Below, piece after piece: positions 1 through 10,300 of a stretch of 64,000 nt of DNA. How positions within the stretch are numbered: the first letter of the stretch is position 1; the number at the start of each line of letters is the position of its first letter. The position numbers and the translations under genes were made by a program. Source of the stretch: Allocoleopsis franciscana PCC 7113 (lineage in GTDB: Bacteria > Cyanobacteriota > Cyanobacteriia > Cyanobacteriales > Coleofasciculaceae); contig NC_019738.1 of the NCBI RefSeq assembly GCF_000317515.1, positions 3,250,001 to 3,314,000 on the forward strand, given 5' to 3'. The notes beneath the pieces are model-generated. The model saw nothing but the letters and a program-made list of their open reading frames with translations, made no database searches and was not told where the DNA came from.

Positions 1-968
1 AATCTCAATTAATTCAAACTGAAAAAATGTCAAGTTTGGGGCAAATGGTGGCGGGAGTTGCCCACGAAATTAACAATCCTGTCTGCTTTATCTTAGGTAA
101 TCTTGCTCCTGCTAAAGAATACTTTCAAGATGCGCTAAGACTGATTCAACTTTACCAGGAAACGTACCCGAATCCTACACCAGCTATTCAAGAATTGGCG
201 TATGAGATCGACTTACAATTTCTCAGAGAAGATTGGTCAAAACTGATGCATTCTATGCAAGTGGGGGCTGAACGGATTGAAGCCATTGTGCGATCGCTCA
301 AGACGTTCTCTAGATTGAATGAATCAGAATTAAAACCTGTAGATATCCATGAAGGCATTGACAATACTTTACTGATTTTGCAATCTCGACTGAGGGCAGA
401 AGGCGATCGCCCCGAAATTAAGGTGATTAAAGACTACGGTTCCCTGCCCAAAGTCACTTGTTATGCCAGTCAGTTGAATCAGGTGTTCATGAATCTGATA
501 GATAATGCAATTGACGCTCTAGAAAACCAACCTTCGCCACGAGTAATTACCATCCACACTTCCTTGATGGGTGGGGATTCAGGCACAAGAAAAGGGGGTA
601 ATTTAACCCATCCTTTACGCAAAAATTCCCCCAATTCCCAAGCTTTAAGTTCTAATAATCAATGGGTGATGATTCGGATTACTGACAATGGTTCTGGGAT
701 GCACAAAGAAGTGCAGCAAAAAATATTTGACCCATTTTTTACAACGAAGTCTGTAGGAAAGGGGACGGGATTAGGATTATCAATCAGCCATCAAATTATC
801 GTAGAAAAACACCAGGGTCAACTCAAATGCCTTTCTGTTCCAGGAAAAGGGACAGAGTTGATTGTAGAGATTCCTGTCAGCGGTCAAACGGGTACCACTC
901 ACAATCGATTCCCCCTTCAAGAATCTAATTATAAAGACCGTTATTGTCTCACCGTTTTTGAAGATTGA
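1..968 (+). CDS. Sensor histidine kinase, 3' part (5' end outside window)
   Basis: C-terminal kinase core of a two-component sensor. The reading frame is open from the first base of the window and runs through the ATG at 27, so that ATG is internal (SQLIQTEKM is the usual linker) and the true start lies upstream. The dimerisation/phosphoacceptor box reads GVAHEINNP, the N box NQVFMNLIDNAIDAL, the G1 box ITDNGSGM and the G2 box GKGTGLGLSI. Together these make a complete HisKA plus HATPase_c pair typical of cyanobacterial PAS/GAF kinases. Between the strand VITIHTS and the strand WVMIRITDN lie about 30 extra residues (roughly bases 563-662), rich in Gly, Ser and Asn; the family normally has a short loop there. 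Sensor domains and partner regulator are not visible. Confidence 0.93.
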   Translation, partial: SQLIQTEKMSSLGQMVAGVAHEINNPVCFILGNLAPAKEYFQDALRLIQLYQETYPNPTPAIQELAYEIDLQFLREDWSKLMHSMQVGAERIEAIVRSLKTFSRLNESELKPVDIHEGIDNTLLILQSRLRAEGDRPEIKVIKDYGSLPKVTCYASQLNQVFMNLIDNAIDALENQPSPRVITIHTSLMGGDSGTRKGGNLTHPLRKNSPNSQALSSNNQWVMIRITDNGSGMHKEVQQKIFDPFFTTKSVGKGTGLGLSISHQIIVEKHQGQLKCLSVPGKGTELIVEIPVSGQTGTTHNRFPLQESNYKDRYCLTVFED

Positions 969-1021
969 ATGATTTTGAGTCTGACTCTCAAAAACCGTAA
1001 AAATGGCTCAATTTAAAAAGT

Positions 1022-3349
1022 TTAGTTTACCTTTCTTCCTGTGAGCCAATAAGTCATCATTTTTCCCTTGCCTTTGATTATAATAGAACCCCGTTCCTCT
1101 AACTCAAACTGGTCTTTCAAGCGCTGATAAGTCTGATCAGTCACTTGAATTTTTCCTGGAATTCCAGACGATTCCATCCGGGATGCCACATTCACAGCAT
1201 CGCCCCATAAGTCATAAATAAACTTGTTGATCCCAATCACTCCAGCCACCACAGGACCGGTATTAATACCAATACGGATTTGGAAGGATTCACCTTGCTC
1301 GATTTGGAAACGATCAATAGCTTGTTGCATATCCAACGCCATGTGTGCGATCGCCTCAGCATGATAATCGCTGGGTACCGGTAAACCCCCCACTACCATG
1401 TAGGCATCTCCTATAGTTTTAATTTTTTCTACCTTATATTTCTGAGCAATATGGTCAAATTTAGAAAAAATCTGATTGAGTAAATTCACCAGTTCAATGG
1501 GTGGCAGACGAGTGGAAAGAGGAGTAAAACCAACAATATCAGCAAATAGAATAGTGACATCCTCAAAACTCTCCGCAATCGGTGCCGCACCACTCTGCTT
1601 TTCTAACGTCGGTTGCTCTTGTTTCAAGCGATTAGCAATTAGTTTGGGTAGAATATTGAGTAATAAACGCTCAGATTTGTCTTGTTCTAAACGTAATGCC
1701 TCTTCTGCCTGTTTGCGATCGGTGATGTCACGCGCAACCCATAAAATTGAGGTTTCTGCAATAGGCGAAATACCAGCAGAAAACCAAACTTCTTTTTCTC
1801 CTAAGAATAAGCTGTAATCAAAATTGATCGTCTGTTGAGTATCTAAAGCTAACCGGATTCTTTTCAACCACTCTTCTGCTCTCTCATCTGAAAAAAATTG
1901 TTCAATCGTTTGACCGATTGCGTCAACACCGGGTTCGTATAACCGATCGGGATTTGTGGGTGCAATTTCTATATTTCCGATTTCATTTTCTTGAATATCG
2001 AGGATAAGGACAATGCTAGTCATTGCCTCAAAAAACACGCGCATTTTCTTCTCAGAAGTACGTAGATTATCTTCCAATAATTTTTGGGTGCTGATGTCAC
2101 GTACTACGCAAATCACAGAATCTTCGGAAAGAGGTGAAATGCTAGTTGATAACCAAACTTCTTGTTGGCTAATCGTCAAACTGTACTCAATACTGATGGT
2201 TTGTTCGGATAAAAGTGCTTCTCGGATACTACTGAGTAAGAGTTCGGCTTGGGCTGGCGGGAAATGTTCGTGTAAGGTTTTACCCAACAAGTTAGCAGGC
2301 GGTTTGTAGACACTCACTGGGTTAGTTGGGGCTATTTTACGACATCGTCCGGAAGCATCGATCACCAACACAACGTCATTCATGGCGGCGAACAGGGCGC
2401 TCATTTCTGCTTCAGCTTTCTTTTGTTGCAGAGCCGTTCCCAACTGAGCAGATACCACTGAAACTAACTCCATCCAATATTGATTCTGTTGATGTCCTTC
2501 TAACATAAAGAAAGCCAACACGGCTAAGACAGACGATGAATCTTGAGTTGTCGCCATTGATGTGCTAGAAGGAGCGACAATCGGCACCGCAAACGCCGCT
2601 TTTAATCCGGAGTCTGAAGCCAGTTTGAGTCTCAAAAAAATGTCGTCTGATTCCGCTGAAAGATCGGAAATCCACTCCGGCTCACCTCGATACCATACTC
2701 GTCCTGGTAATTCTTCATTGGGTAAAAAAGTCAGTACTTCGCTATAGTCTCGGAAGTGGTCTAAAGCTGAGGCTAGGGTACCATCAATATCTGTGCGTTT
2801 ACGATACCAACTACGGCTACATTCTAAGGCTGTACCATCCGCCGCCGGCACCCAAACTTCGCTATAAATCCAACCCGTCGTTTCGCACACCAGACGCAGC
2901 GCTACTTCCAAAGCGGTGAGAAAATCAGGAGCAGAATTAATCGCTTGGCTAATTGCTAGTAATAGCTCAACTTTTTGCTCCGCCCGCTTGCGAACTGTGA
3001 TATCCAAAACAAAGCCCTCGATTGCCAAGATTTCTCCATTGGAGTCGAAAGTGCCTCTTCCTTGCTCCCAAACCCACTTGAGTTCTTCCGTTGCAGTCAG
3101 TATTCGATAGACAATCTGAAAAGGGCGGCGATCGGCTAAGGCGGATTGTCGCTCAAGCTGAACCAGATTTTGGTCTTCAGGGTGAATGATCTGCCTGTAA
3201 GAGACTCGGCGATTATTAATTAAATCCTCTGGTTGATAACCCGTGAGGTCGTAAGAACCCTCACTTACAAATTGGCATGTCCAGTCTCGGTCAATAGACA
3301 TGCAGTAAACCATACCGGGGACGTTGCTCATTTGTTTGGAGAATGCCAT
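1022..3349 (-). CDS. PAS-GAF-PAS-PAS class III adenylate cyclase
   Basis: Predicted soluble cyclase making cAMP from ATP under control of sensor domains. In order: a PAS fold from about residue 10 to 120 (GYQPEDLI, HPEDQ, then a PAC tail ending FVLDITVRKRAEQ), a GAF domain at about 125-310, two more PAS domains at about 318-430 and 435-550, and the cyclase domain from about 595 to the end. The catalytic domain keeps both metal aspartates (FADIVGF, D604; TIGDAYM, D648). The purine-selecting pair is Lys (EKIKTIGD, about 642) and Asp (YDLWGD, about 713), the adenylate rather than guanylate combination. No transmembrane segment is seen. It converges with the upstream histidine kinase gene. The first PAS domain starts almost at the initiator Met, so the annotated start is plausible but not proven. 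Confidence 0.93.
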   Translation of the reverse strand: MAFSKQMSNVPGMVYCMSIDRDWTCQFVSEGSYDLTGYQPEDLINNRRVSYRQIIHPEDQNLVQLERQSALADRRPFQIVYRILTATEELKWVWEQGRGTFDSNGEILAIEGFVLDITVRKRAEQKVELLLAISQAINSAPDFLTALEVALRLVCETTGWIYSEVWVPAADGTALECSRSWYRKRTDIDGTLASALDHFRDYSEVLTFLPNEELPGRVWYRGEPEWISDLSAESDDIFLRLKLASDSGLKAAFAVPIVAPSSTSMATTQDSSSVLAVLAFFMLEGHQQNQYWMELVSVVSAQLGTALQQKKAEAEMSALFAAMNDVVLVIDASGRCRKIAPTNPVSVYKPPANLLGKTLHEHFPPAQAELLLSSIREALLSEQTISIEYSLTISQQEVWLSTSISPLSEDSVICVVRDISTQKLLEDNLRTSEKKMRVFFEAMTSIVLILDIQENEIGNIEIAPTNPDRLYEPGVDAIGQTIEQFFSDERAEEWLKRIRLALDTQQTINFDYSLFLGEKEVWFSAGISPIAETSILWVARDITDRKQAEEALRLEQDKSERLLLNILPKLIANRLKQEQPTLEKQSGAAPIAESFEDVTILFADIVGFTPLSTRLPPIELVNLLNQIFSKFDHIAQKYKVEKIKTIGDAYMVVGGLPVPSDYHAEAIAHMALDMQQAIDRFQIEQGESFQIRIGINTGPVVAGVIGINKFIYDLWGDAVNVASRMESSGIPGKIQVTDQTYQRLKDQFELEERGSIIIKGKGKMMTYWLTGRKVN

Positions 3350-3620
3350 TCAACGGATATCTTGCACCCTTCTTAACAGGCATTCTTATTTTAGGGTGGG
3401 TAGTGTCCCAGACAATCAATTACTTAGCAATATATTAATAGATGTGGCCCCCTTCACATAGCTGCTCAGAATACGAAACTCTTGAATATTTTTGAAGCAT
3501 GATCGATTGCTGTTAGCCTTAACCGCGTTCGCTACTGGCGTGTAAAACTCATCTTTTATCTCATAATATCTCACAATAGTTTATCATCCTAAAAGGTGAC
3601 TTAATTAGTTCCATAAATCA

Positions 3621-4241
3621 CTACTTGTAAGGAAATAGAACTTCCCTAAAAGTCATAGAGATTCGTCTGGTTCTCATAAAAATTCTACCCTTATAATTAT
3701 CTCGTTTACGGGGAACAATTCCATGTTTCCAAATATATCTAGCTTCTCCTTTAAAAATCAATAAGCTTCCCGCTTGTAAGAGGATTCCTACTTCCTTTTG
3801 AGTTTGAGAATGAGTAAAATTCATAACACACTCACTGCCCAAACTTAGAGTAATAATCGTATTACCAAAACAAGGAATACAGTCAGTATGGCTAACAATT
3901 CCTTGACCGGGTTGATATTCATTAACGATAACTTGTTCGGGAACGTTTACCATGAAGCCATCCTCAGCCAGCCTGACAGCAACATTTTGTGCCCAATCGG
4001 GTAAATTCCCTAAGTGGGTTGATGCCACAAAAGAGCCATCTTTATAGTCATATTTATATCCATATTCTTGAATTCTTCTTTGGTCTTTAATTGACCAATC
4101 TTGTTGATCGATAATCCTAATTAAATTATCTTGTTCATCCTTATTCAGGTAGTTAGAAATATAGACAATCCCTGAAACTTTTTTTATTTCACAATCTTGA
4201 TAGTTATCTATAGTTAATTCAGCCTTATTGGGAAATTCCAT
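3621..4241 (-). CDS. AlkB-like 2-oxoglutarate/Fe(II) oxygenase
   Basis: Member of the AlkB family, which oxidatively removes alkyl groups from nucleic acids or, in some branches, modifies tRNA or protein. The iron ligands are visible: HTD in IVSHTDCIPCFG supplies His and Asp, and the later WKHGIVPR supplies the second His. The RIFMRTRRISMTFR segment gives the Arg residues that hold 2-oxoglutarate. At 206 residues it is a bare catalytic domain with a short N-terminal extension. The HTDCIPCFGNTI stretch is closer to the ALKBH8/ABH-like group than to E. coli AlkB, so the substrate is left open. It stands alone, divergent from the DUF4129 gene across about 215 bp. No Ada or other repair gene is adjacent. 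Confidence 0.88.
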   Translation of the reverse strand: MEFPNKAELTIDNYQDCEIKKVSGIVYISNYLNKDEQDNLIRIIDQQDWSIKDQRRIQEYGYKYDYKDGSFVASTHLGNLPDWAQNVAVRLAEDGFMVNVPEQVIVNEYQPGQGIVSHTDCIPCFGNTIITLSLGSECVMNFTHSQTQKEVGILLQAGSLLIFKGEARYIWKHGIVPRKRDNYKGRIFMRTRRISMTFREVLFPYK

Positions 4242-4457
4242 GCTTCTTCCGTTGAGCTTTGAGGCAAAGTGAAGTTTGGGTGATACAAGAACATTGAGTG
4301 ATTGGGTGTGCCGAATTCAGCAGATCCCCCGCGCCTATTAGCGGTATTCTACCCTTGGTCTCCCCTTCAGTTTTAGCCTCCAGTTGCTGGATTTGTACAG
4401 ATTCGTGATGCAGACATGGCTAAATAGAAATAGTCCTGCGCTGTGCGAGATTCATTC

Positions 4458-5069
4458 ATGTCTAACGGTTCCTTTGAGAAAGATAGTTGGGGTTGGCAGC
4501 TATCTCAACTGCAACAACGGTTTGGGGAGTGGTGGGAACTGCAACTCTCCCGATTTGCATCTAATCCATCCCAGGCATCGCTGCCATCGTGGTGGAATTC
4601 GCCAATCATACAGTGGCTAGCTAAAGCCACTTTTTGGCTGATAGCCGGTTTACTCCTAATCTGGATTGGTTTGCAGATTTGGCGATGGTTGCGTCCTTAT
4701 CTTTATTCCCTCAGGCAGTCGTTCAATCAGCCGACTCAAAAAGTGACCCAAACACCTGCCCAATCATTATCCGTTGCGGGATGGTTACAGCGATCGCAAA
4801 AATTCCAGCAGCAGGGTAATTATCGCGAAGCTTGTCGATGTTTGTATATGGCAATGTTGCAACAGTTAAATGACAACGGAATTGCACCCCACGAATCTAG
4901 CCGCACCGATGGGGAATACTTAAAATTAGTTCAGCAGCTACCCCAACCCAAACCATACCGAACCTTGCTCATGACCCACCAACAACTATGCTTTAGTAAT
5001 ACGGAAGCTTCAAGTTCAGACTTTGAGCAGTGTCAACAAGCTTACCAAGAACTTAAAGATGAAGTATGA
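4458..5069 (+). CDS. DUF4129 domain membrane protein
   Basis: First gene of a DUF4129-DUF4350-MoxR row. I use the ATG at 4458 (MSNGSFEKDSWGW), because the GTG at 4443 only adds five residues and related proteins start with a similar FEK...GWQ segment. An N-terminal cytoplasmic piece is followed by one membrane helix (ATFWLIAGLLLIWIGLQI, about residues 56-75). Next come a Gln-rich linker and the C-terminal DUF4129 helical domain (AGWLQRSQKFQQQGNYREA... to the end). DUF4129 proteins commonly travel with MoxR ATPases and DUF58 proteins; their biochemical role is unknown. Spacing to the next gene is about 95 bp and contains heptamer repeats. Confidence 0.85.
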   Translation: MSNGSFEKDSWGWQLSQLQQRFGEWWELQLSRFASNPSQASLPSWWNSPIIQWLAKATFWLIAGLLLIWIGLQIWRWLRPYLYSLRQSFNQPTQKVTQTPAQSLSVAGWLQRSQKFQQQGNYREACRCLYMAMLQQLNDNGIAPHESSRTDGEYLKLVQQLPQPKPYRTLLMTHQQLCFSNTEASSSDFEQCQQAYQELKDEV

Positions 5070-5131
5070 ACAGAATGCTCCTGTCCCCTGGTTCTCTTTT
5101 TGATTAAACAAAAAGCTCTATAAACAACATA

Positions 5132-5166
5132 CTTCACAGTTCATCCTTCACACTTCATACTTCATG
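5132..5166 (+). repeat. Short tandem heptamer repeat (STRR-like) before DUF4350 gene
   Basis: Five consecutive degenerate 7-mers are readable: CTTCACA, GTTCATC, CTTCACA, CTTCATA, CTTCATG. The last one supplies the start codon of the following gene. A reverse-complement relative of the same heptamer family sits at 31642-31676. Short tandemly repeated heptamers are a known feature of filamentous cyanobacterial genomes. Confidence 0.8.
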
Positions 5167-6312
5167 ATGAATGGGTCAAATCGGCGGTTATGGTTATTTG
5201 GCGCGATCGCAATTGCCGCCCTAATTCTTCTCACCTTTTTTGCAGCTCCTGCTAATAATAAACTGAGTAGTGGTTCTACTTACACCCGTGCCCCCAATGG
5301 CTACGGTGCTTGGTATGCTTTCATGGATGAACGGGGAACCCCAGTCAAGCGTTGGCAAAAACCATTTGAGAATTTAGCCAATAACGGGACAATCAAAACT
5401 CCGGCTACCTTGTTGCGCGTCAACAGTCAATTGTCTACTCTAGGCATTGATAAAGATGAGCAAAATTGGGTAGAAAAGGGCAATAATTTGGTTATTTTGG
5501 GCATCCGCCAGCCTGTAACCAAAGCCCCTTTTAATACCCTGCACGAAACGGAAATGGGGCAGGTTAAGATTAATACGGCGCGTCGGAATTTGTCAGCAAA
5601 GCAAAAACCGTTAGGCGATCGTTTTGGTTCAATTGTTTGGCAAGAAAATATCGGCAAAGGACATCTGATCTTCGCAACAACACCCGATTTGGCAGCCAAC
5701 GCCTATCAAGATTTCCGGGGTAACTATGAATTTCTCGCCCAACTAGTAACCCAATCCGGAGAGGAAGAAAACTCTTCCAGCTCCAATTCTATCTGGGTAG
5801 ACGAATACCTCCACGGTTACAGAGATACAGACGCCCCGAAACGTAAACAAGAACAAGGTATATTTAGTTACTTAGGTAAAACTCCCGTCTTTCCAGCTTT
5901 GATTCAGGTGGCAATTCTCCTCCTCGTCGCCATCTGGGCTGGGAATCACCGCTTTGGCAAACCCGAAACCTTACCCACACCCATTGTCAACAACAGCGAA
6001 GCGTACATTCAGGCTTTAGCCGCCGTCTTGCAAAAAGCCGAAAGCAGTGAGTTTGTGTTGGAAGTTGTGGGCAAAGAAGAACAAGTACAACTGCAAAAAG
6101 CCCTATTTTTAGGACAGGAGCAACTCGACTCTCAAGCCCTCGTTAACGCCTGGGTGCAGCAAACAGGGCGTCCAGCCGCAGAACTGGAATCCATGCTGCA
6201 AATGCAATGTCAAAAAGCTCGAATTAGGGAAACAGAATTGCTAAGCTGGTTGGGAAAATGGCAGAAAATTCATCGTTATCTCTCCTCCTCGAACCTTAAT
6301 CGTTCAGAATGA
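5164..6312 (+). CDS. DUF4350 domain membrane protein
   Basis: Second gene of the DUF4129-DUF4350-MoxR row. A membrane helix lies near the N-terminus (LWLFGAIAIAALILLTFFAA, about residues 10-29). It is followed by an extracytoplasmic domain containing the DUF4350 pattern (STYTRAPNGYGAWYAFMDERG early, then GKGHLIFATTPDLAAN). A second helix (FPALIQVAILLLVAIWAGN, about 240-258) returns the chain to the cytoplasm, where a ~120-residue helical tail follows. The fold resembles a glutamine-amidotransferase-like or ABC-associated sensor domain, but no catalytic triad is apparent, so I assign only the family. The start uses one of two adjacent ATG codons inside a heptamer repeat (5164 or 5167). The gap to the MoxR gene is 36 bp, which suggests co-transcription. 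Confidence 0.85.
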   Translation: MMNGSNRRLWLFGAIAIAALILLTFFAAPANNKLSSGSTYTRAPNGYGAWYAFMDERGTPVKRWQKPFENLANNGTIKTPATLLRVNSQLSTLGIDKDEQNWVEKGNNLVILGIRQPVTKAPFNTLHETEMGQVKINTARRNLSAKQKPLGDRFGSIVWQENIGKGHLIFATTPDLAANAYQDFRGNYEFLAQLVTQSGEEENSSSSNSIWVDEYLHGYRDTDAPKRKQEQGIFSYLGKTPVFPALIQVAILLLVAIWAGNHRFGKPETLPTPIVNNSEAYIQALAAVLQKAESSEFVLEVVGKEEQVQLQKALFLGQEQLDSQALVNAWVQQTGRPAAELESMLQMQCQKARIRETELLSWLGKWQKIHRYLSSSNLNRSE

Positions 6313-6348
6313 GAGTTCAAGCCCTATCCACTCCAATGCTGACACCAC

Positions 6349-7299
6349 ATGAGCGAACCGAACGCTATATTTGACCGCCTAGCACAGACCCTTTGCAAAG
6401 TTGTTGTGGGTCAATCAACTCTAGTGCAGCAGATGCTGGTGGCGCTTCTGAGTGGAGGGCATGTAATTGTCGAAGGAGTCCCCGGAACAGGAAAAACCCT
6501 ACTGGTAAAGGTGCTGGCAAGGCTGATTCAATCGGATTTTCGCAGGATTCAGCTCACACCAGATATTTTACCCTCCGACATTTTGGGGACGAACATTTTT
6601 GACCTGAATAGCCGCAGTTTCACCCTGAAAAAAGGGCCTGTGTTTACGGAAGTTTTGCTCGCGGATGAAATTAACCGCACACCTCCCAAAACTCAAGCGG
6701 CATTGCTAGAAGCGATGGAAGAACAGCAGGTGACGCTGGATGGCGAGACGTTACCCCTGTCTGAACTGTTTTGGGTGATTGCCACCCAAAACTCCCTAGA
6801 ATTTGAAGGTACTTACCCCTTGCCGGAAGCTCAGTTAGACCGCTTTTTGTTTAAATTGGTGGTCGATTACCCGGACTCAGTGGCAGAAAAGCAAATGTTG
6901 TTAAATTCTCAGGCGGGGTTTCGCGCCAAGCGCCTGGACTTAGCTCGGCTCAAACCGATCGCTACAGTAGCGCAGATTCTGAGCGCGAGAAAAGCCGTGC
7001 AAGCGGTTGAGATTGAGGACAAGTTGCTAGATTACCTCCTGGCGTTGGTACAGCGCACACGACAACATCCTGACTTGGCTTTGGGTGCTTCTCCGAGAGC
7101 GGCTGTGGCTTGGTTACAAACGAGTAAAGCTCACGCATGGTTAGAAGGTCGCAACTATGCCACCCCCGATGATGTCAAGGCTGTGGCACCTCCGTTGTTA
7201 CGTCACCGTCTGATTCTGAAAGCCGAATCACAACTGGATGGAGTGCAAATGGATGCGGTGATTTCTTCCTTGCTGAGTCAAGTGCCGGTGCCGAGGTAA
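6349..7299 (+). CDS. MoxR family AAA+ ATPase
   Basis: Cytoplasmic AAA+ chaperone-like ATPase of the MoxR group, which remodels or matures protein complexes, usually together with a von Willebrand A or DUF58 partner. Walker A is GVPGTGKT at residues 43-50 and Walker B is LLADE at about 103-107. The family signature LLADEINRTPPKTQAALLEAM is intact, followed by sensor 1 (FWVIATQNS) and the LPEAQLDRF arginine-finger region. The lid domain ends near residue 316, a normal length. It closes the DUF4129-DUF4350-MoxR row. A strong inverted repeat follows 5 bp after the stop. The DUF58 protein normally found beside it is about 19 kb downstream at 26381. Confidence 0.95.
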   Translation: MSEPNAIFDRLAQTLCKVVVGQSTLVQQMLVALLSGGHVIVEGVPGTGKTLLVKVLARLIQSDFRRIQLTPDILPSDILGTNIFDLNSRSFTLKKGPVFTEVLLADEINRTPPKTQAALLEAMEEQQVTLDGETLPLSELFWVIATQNSLEFEGTYPLPEAQLDRFLFKLVVDYPDSVAEKQMLLNSQAGFRAKRLDLARLKPIATVAQILSARKAVQAVEIEDKLLDYLLALVQRTRQHPDLALGASPRAAVAWLQTSKAHAWLEGRNYATPDDVKAVAPPLLRHRLILKAESQLDGVQMDAVISSLLSQVPVPR

Positions 7300-7304
7300 A
7301 TGCT

Positions 7305-7330
7305 TGGGGCAATCATGGGAGATTGCCCCA
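7305..7330. terminator. Inverted repeat between converging genes, likely terminator
   Basis: TGGGGCAATC, six loop bases, then GATTGCCCCA: a perfect 10-bp GC-rich stem between the end of the MoxR gene and the end of the opposing repeat-protein gene. Neither side has a long T run, so intrinsic termination is probable but not certain; its position suits a bidirectional terminator. Confidence 0.6.
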
Positions 7331-7370
7331 GCTTCAATAAACCGATGCTCTAGAGAATTCGGATAGGCTC

Positions 7371-10300
7371 TTAAATCAAGACTTTCAATAAAAGAGGAGC
7401 CGCACCAATCATTGAGGTTACAAACTCTTGAAGATCAAACTCTATCAAGTATTTGAAAGCATCAGCCAAGTCCCGTCCTCCTTCAATTAAGTTAAGGCTT
7501 TCATAGAATGCTGTTATATAATCTCCTTTTTTGACTGCTAGAACTGCATCAGCTAAGGATTGACCATCTGGGAAGTCAGCCAATTTAAAGGCAGTAGATA
7601 AAGCCTCTCCGTAGTTCTCTTTCTGTAGATTGCCAATAATTTTCACCCAATCCTGAGTATCAGCAAAGCTTCCTAAAGTCAAAACAGCAGATAGAGCATC
7701 AAGATATTTCCCTTCTTTAACAGCCCAAATGGAATCAACCCATTGCGTGACATCCTTAAAACCTAAATTGGACAATCCCAATTGAATCGCTTGACGGTCA
7801 TTAGCTAGGTTTCCATCTTTCAAATCTTTAATCCAATTGCTCTGAATAACTTGTGGATCATTACCAGAGAGAGCTATGAGAATATCTGCGGCTTGATTAG
7901 GATTTCCGTCCCGAATAGCAACTGTAAGGTTAAGGAAAGCATCTGCCTTAGATTGATCAATACCAAGATTTGTAAATCCAACCAATTGGAGTCCAGTTTT
8001 CAGAGCTTCTTTGTAGTTTCCGTCGATAATATCCCATGCCATATTAACAAAGGAATTGGCATTATTAAAACCGACTTTAGTCAGAGCAGCATTAATGGCA
8101 GTTTCCCAATTATTATCTACTGCCATTGACCAAGCTACAGTGACGAAAAGATCGGCTACTGTTTTTTGCATCCCAAGATTTTCAAGAGATGCTGAAATAG
8201 CCCCTTGATAATCTGGCTCTTTAAGTTCCCAGAAAATATCAACCGCAAACTCTACCATGTTGGGAGTGATCACGTTTGATGCTCCATAGAAAGCTAGGGC
8301 TGAATTGATTGATTCTTCAAGAATTCCTTTTTCGTCCCCTTGAGCAGCTTTAATGACTCCATCTATCACACCTACAGCAGTACCCAGAACCGGAATCTTT
8401 TTCAATCCATCAACAATTACTTCAACGTCTCCCTTTAAGGCTGCTTCAACGGTATTAACAACGATTGAATTAGGAAGAGTGTATGGTAATAGAACAAGAT
8501 CAACTACTTTTTGGTTGTCTTCGTAGAAATCTTTTAAGCTATCAGCAGTGCTATCAATAATTTGACCTGTAGAGTCGATCAGAGAGTTGCCTTTGTCGGA
8601 AATAGTATCAATAACGGCTGCTGCTCCTGGCACGGCTCCGAAAACAGCTTGAAAGAAAGGATTAATGATATTTTCTTTGACATAAGACTGTATAGCCAAC
8701 CAATGAGCTCGAGCGTCACTAGCTCCAATCCCCTTAAGTGCACTATAGACTTCACTATAGCCACCCCCTAAAGAATAGGTTATGACAGCGATTCGGTAAT
8801 CACTGACGGCATTTCCACTATTCCAAACAGCGATCGCTGCATCAACATAATTAAGATAATATCCGTTGTGTGTCACCCCCCATTTAACGGCATCACCAAT
8901 GACTTCATTACTCATGCCAAGAGAGCGCAATGTCTGACCAATTGTTGATTGGTCTGCCCCCTCATCCCACAGTAGATCGGCAAGCTTTCTAGTATCAAAT
9001 TTATATCCACTATTCCACAAAGCAATCGCTGCATCAATGTAATTAAGATTAGCTCCATTACTTTGCGTAACTCCCCATTTTACGCTATCAGCAATGGTTT
9101 CTAAGCTCAAGCCTAGATACTTCATTGCTTGACCAATTTGCTGTTGGCTTGCCCCCTCATCCCAAAGCAAATCTGCCAGCTTCCTATAGGTAAAGCCATA
9201 GCCGCTGTCCCAAATAGCTAGAGCTGCGTCAGTGTAATTAAGAGTATAAGTTCCATTACTATTCTTAACTCCCCATTTAACACTATCGGCAATAGTTTCT
9301 AGACTTAAACCTAGATACTTAAAAGCCTGACCAATTTTTTGCTGACTTGCTCCCTCATCCCAAAGCAAATCTGCAAGTTTTCTCGCATCAAAGCTATAGC
9401 CACTATTCCACAGAGCTATTGCTGTATCAATGTCATTCAGATTAGCTCCATTACTTTGGGTAATACCCCATTTTACGCTATCAGCAATATCTTCCAAACT
9501 CAAGCCAAGATATTTAAATGCCTGACCAATTTGCTTTTGGTTTGCTCCCTCATCCCAGAGTAGATCTGCCAGCTTTCTATACGTAAAACCATAACCGCTG
9601 CCCCAAATAGCACTAGCTACACTGTTCCAGTTAAGATTAGCTCCATTACTTTGTGTAATACCCCATTTGATGCTATCAGCAATGTCTTCTAAGCTTAAAC
9701 CAAGGTACTTAAAAGCTTGACCAACTTGTTGTTGAGTTGCTCCTTCATCCCACAGTAAGTCTGCCAGCTTCCTATAGGTAAAGCCATAGCCACTATTCCA
9801 AATAGCTATCGCTACGTCAATGTAATTAAGTTTAGTTCCATCACTGTTTGTAACACCATTATCCATAGCATCAGCAATGGCTTCTAAACTCAGCCCCAAG
9901 TATTTCATCGCTTGACCAATTTGTTGTTGGCTTGCTCCTTCATCCCACAACAAGTCAGCTAATTTTCTTGAATCAATACTATGTCCGCTATTCCAGAGAG
10001 CTAGAGCTACATCAAAATAGTTGAGATTAGTGCCGTCAGTCTTGGTAACACCATCATCCATAGCGTCAGCAATGGTTTCTAGACTCAAGCCCAAATACTT
10101 CATTGCTTGACCAATGGCTTTTTGATCTCCTCCTTCATCCCAGAGTAAATCAGCAAGCTTTCTGGAGGTAAGACCATCAGCAGCATTATAGCCACTATTC
10201 CACAAAGCTATGGCTGCATCAGTGTAATTAGCATTAGTGCCATCAGCTTTGGTAATTCCCCATTTAACGCTATCAGCAATATCTTCCAGACTCAATCCAA

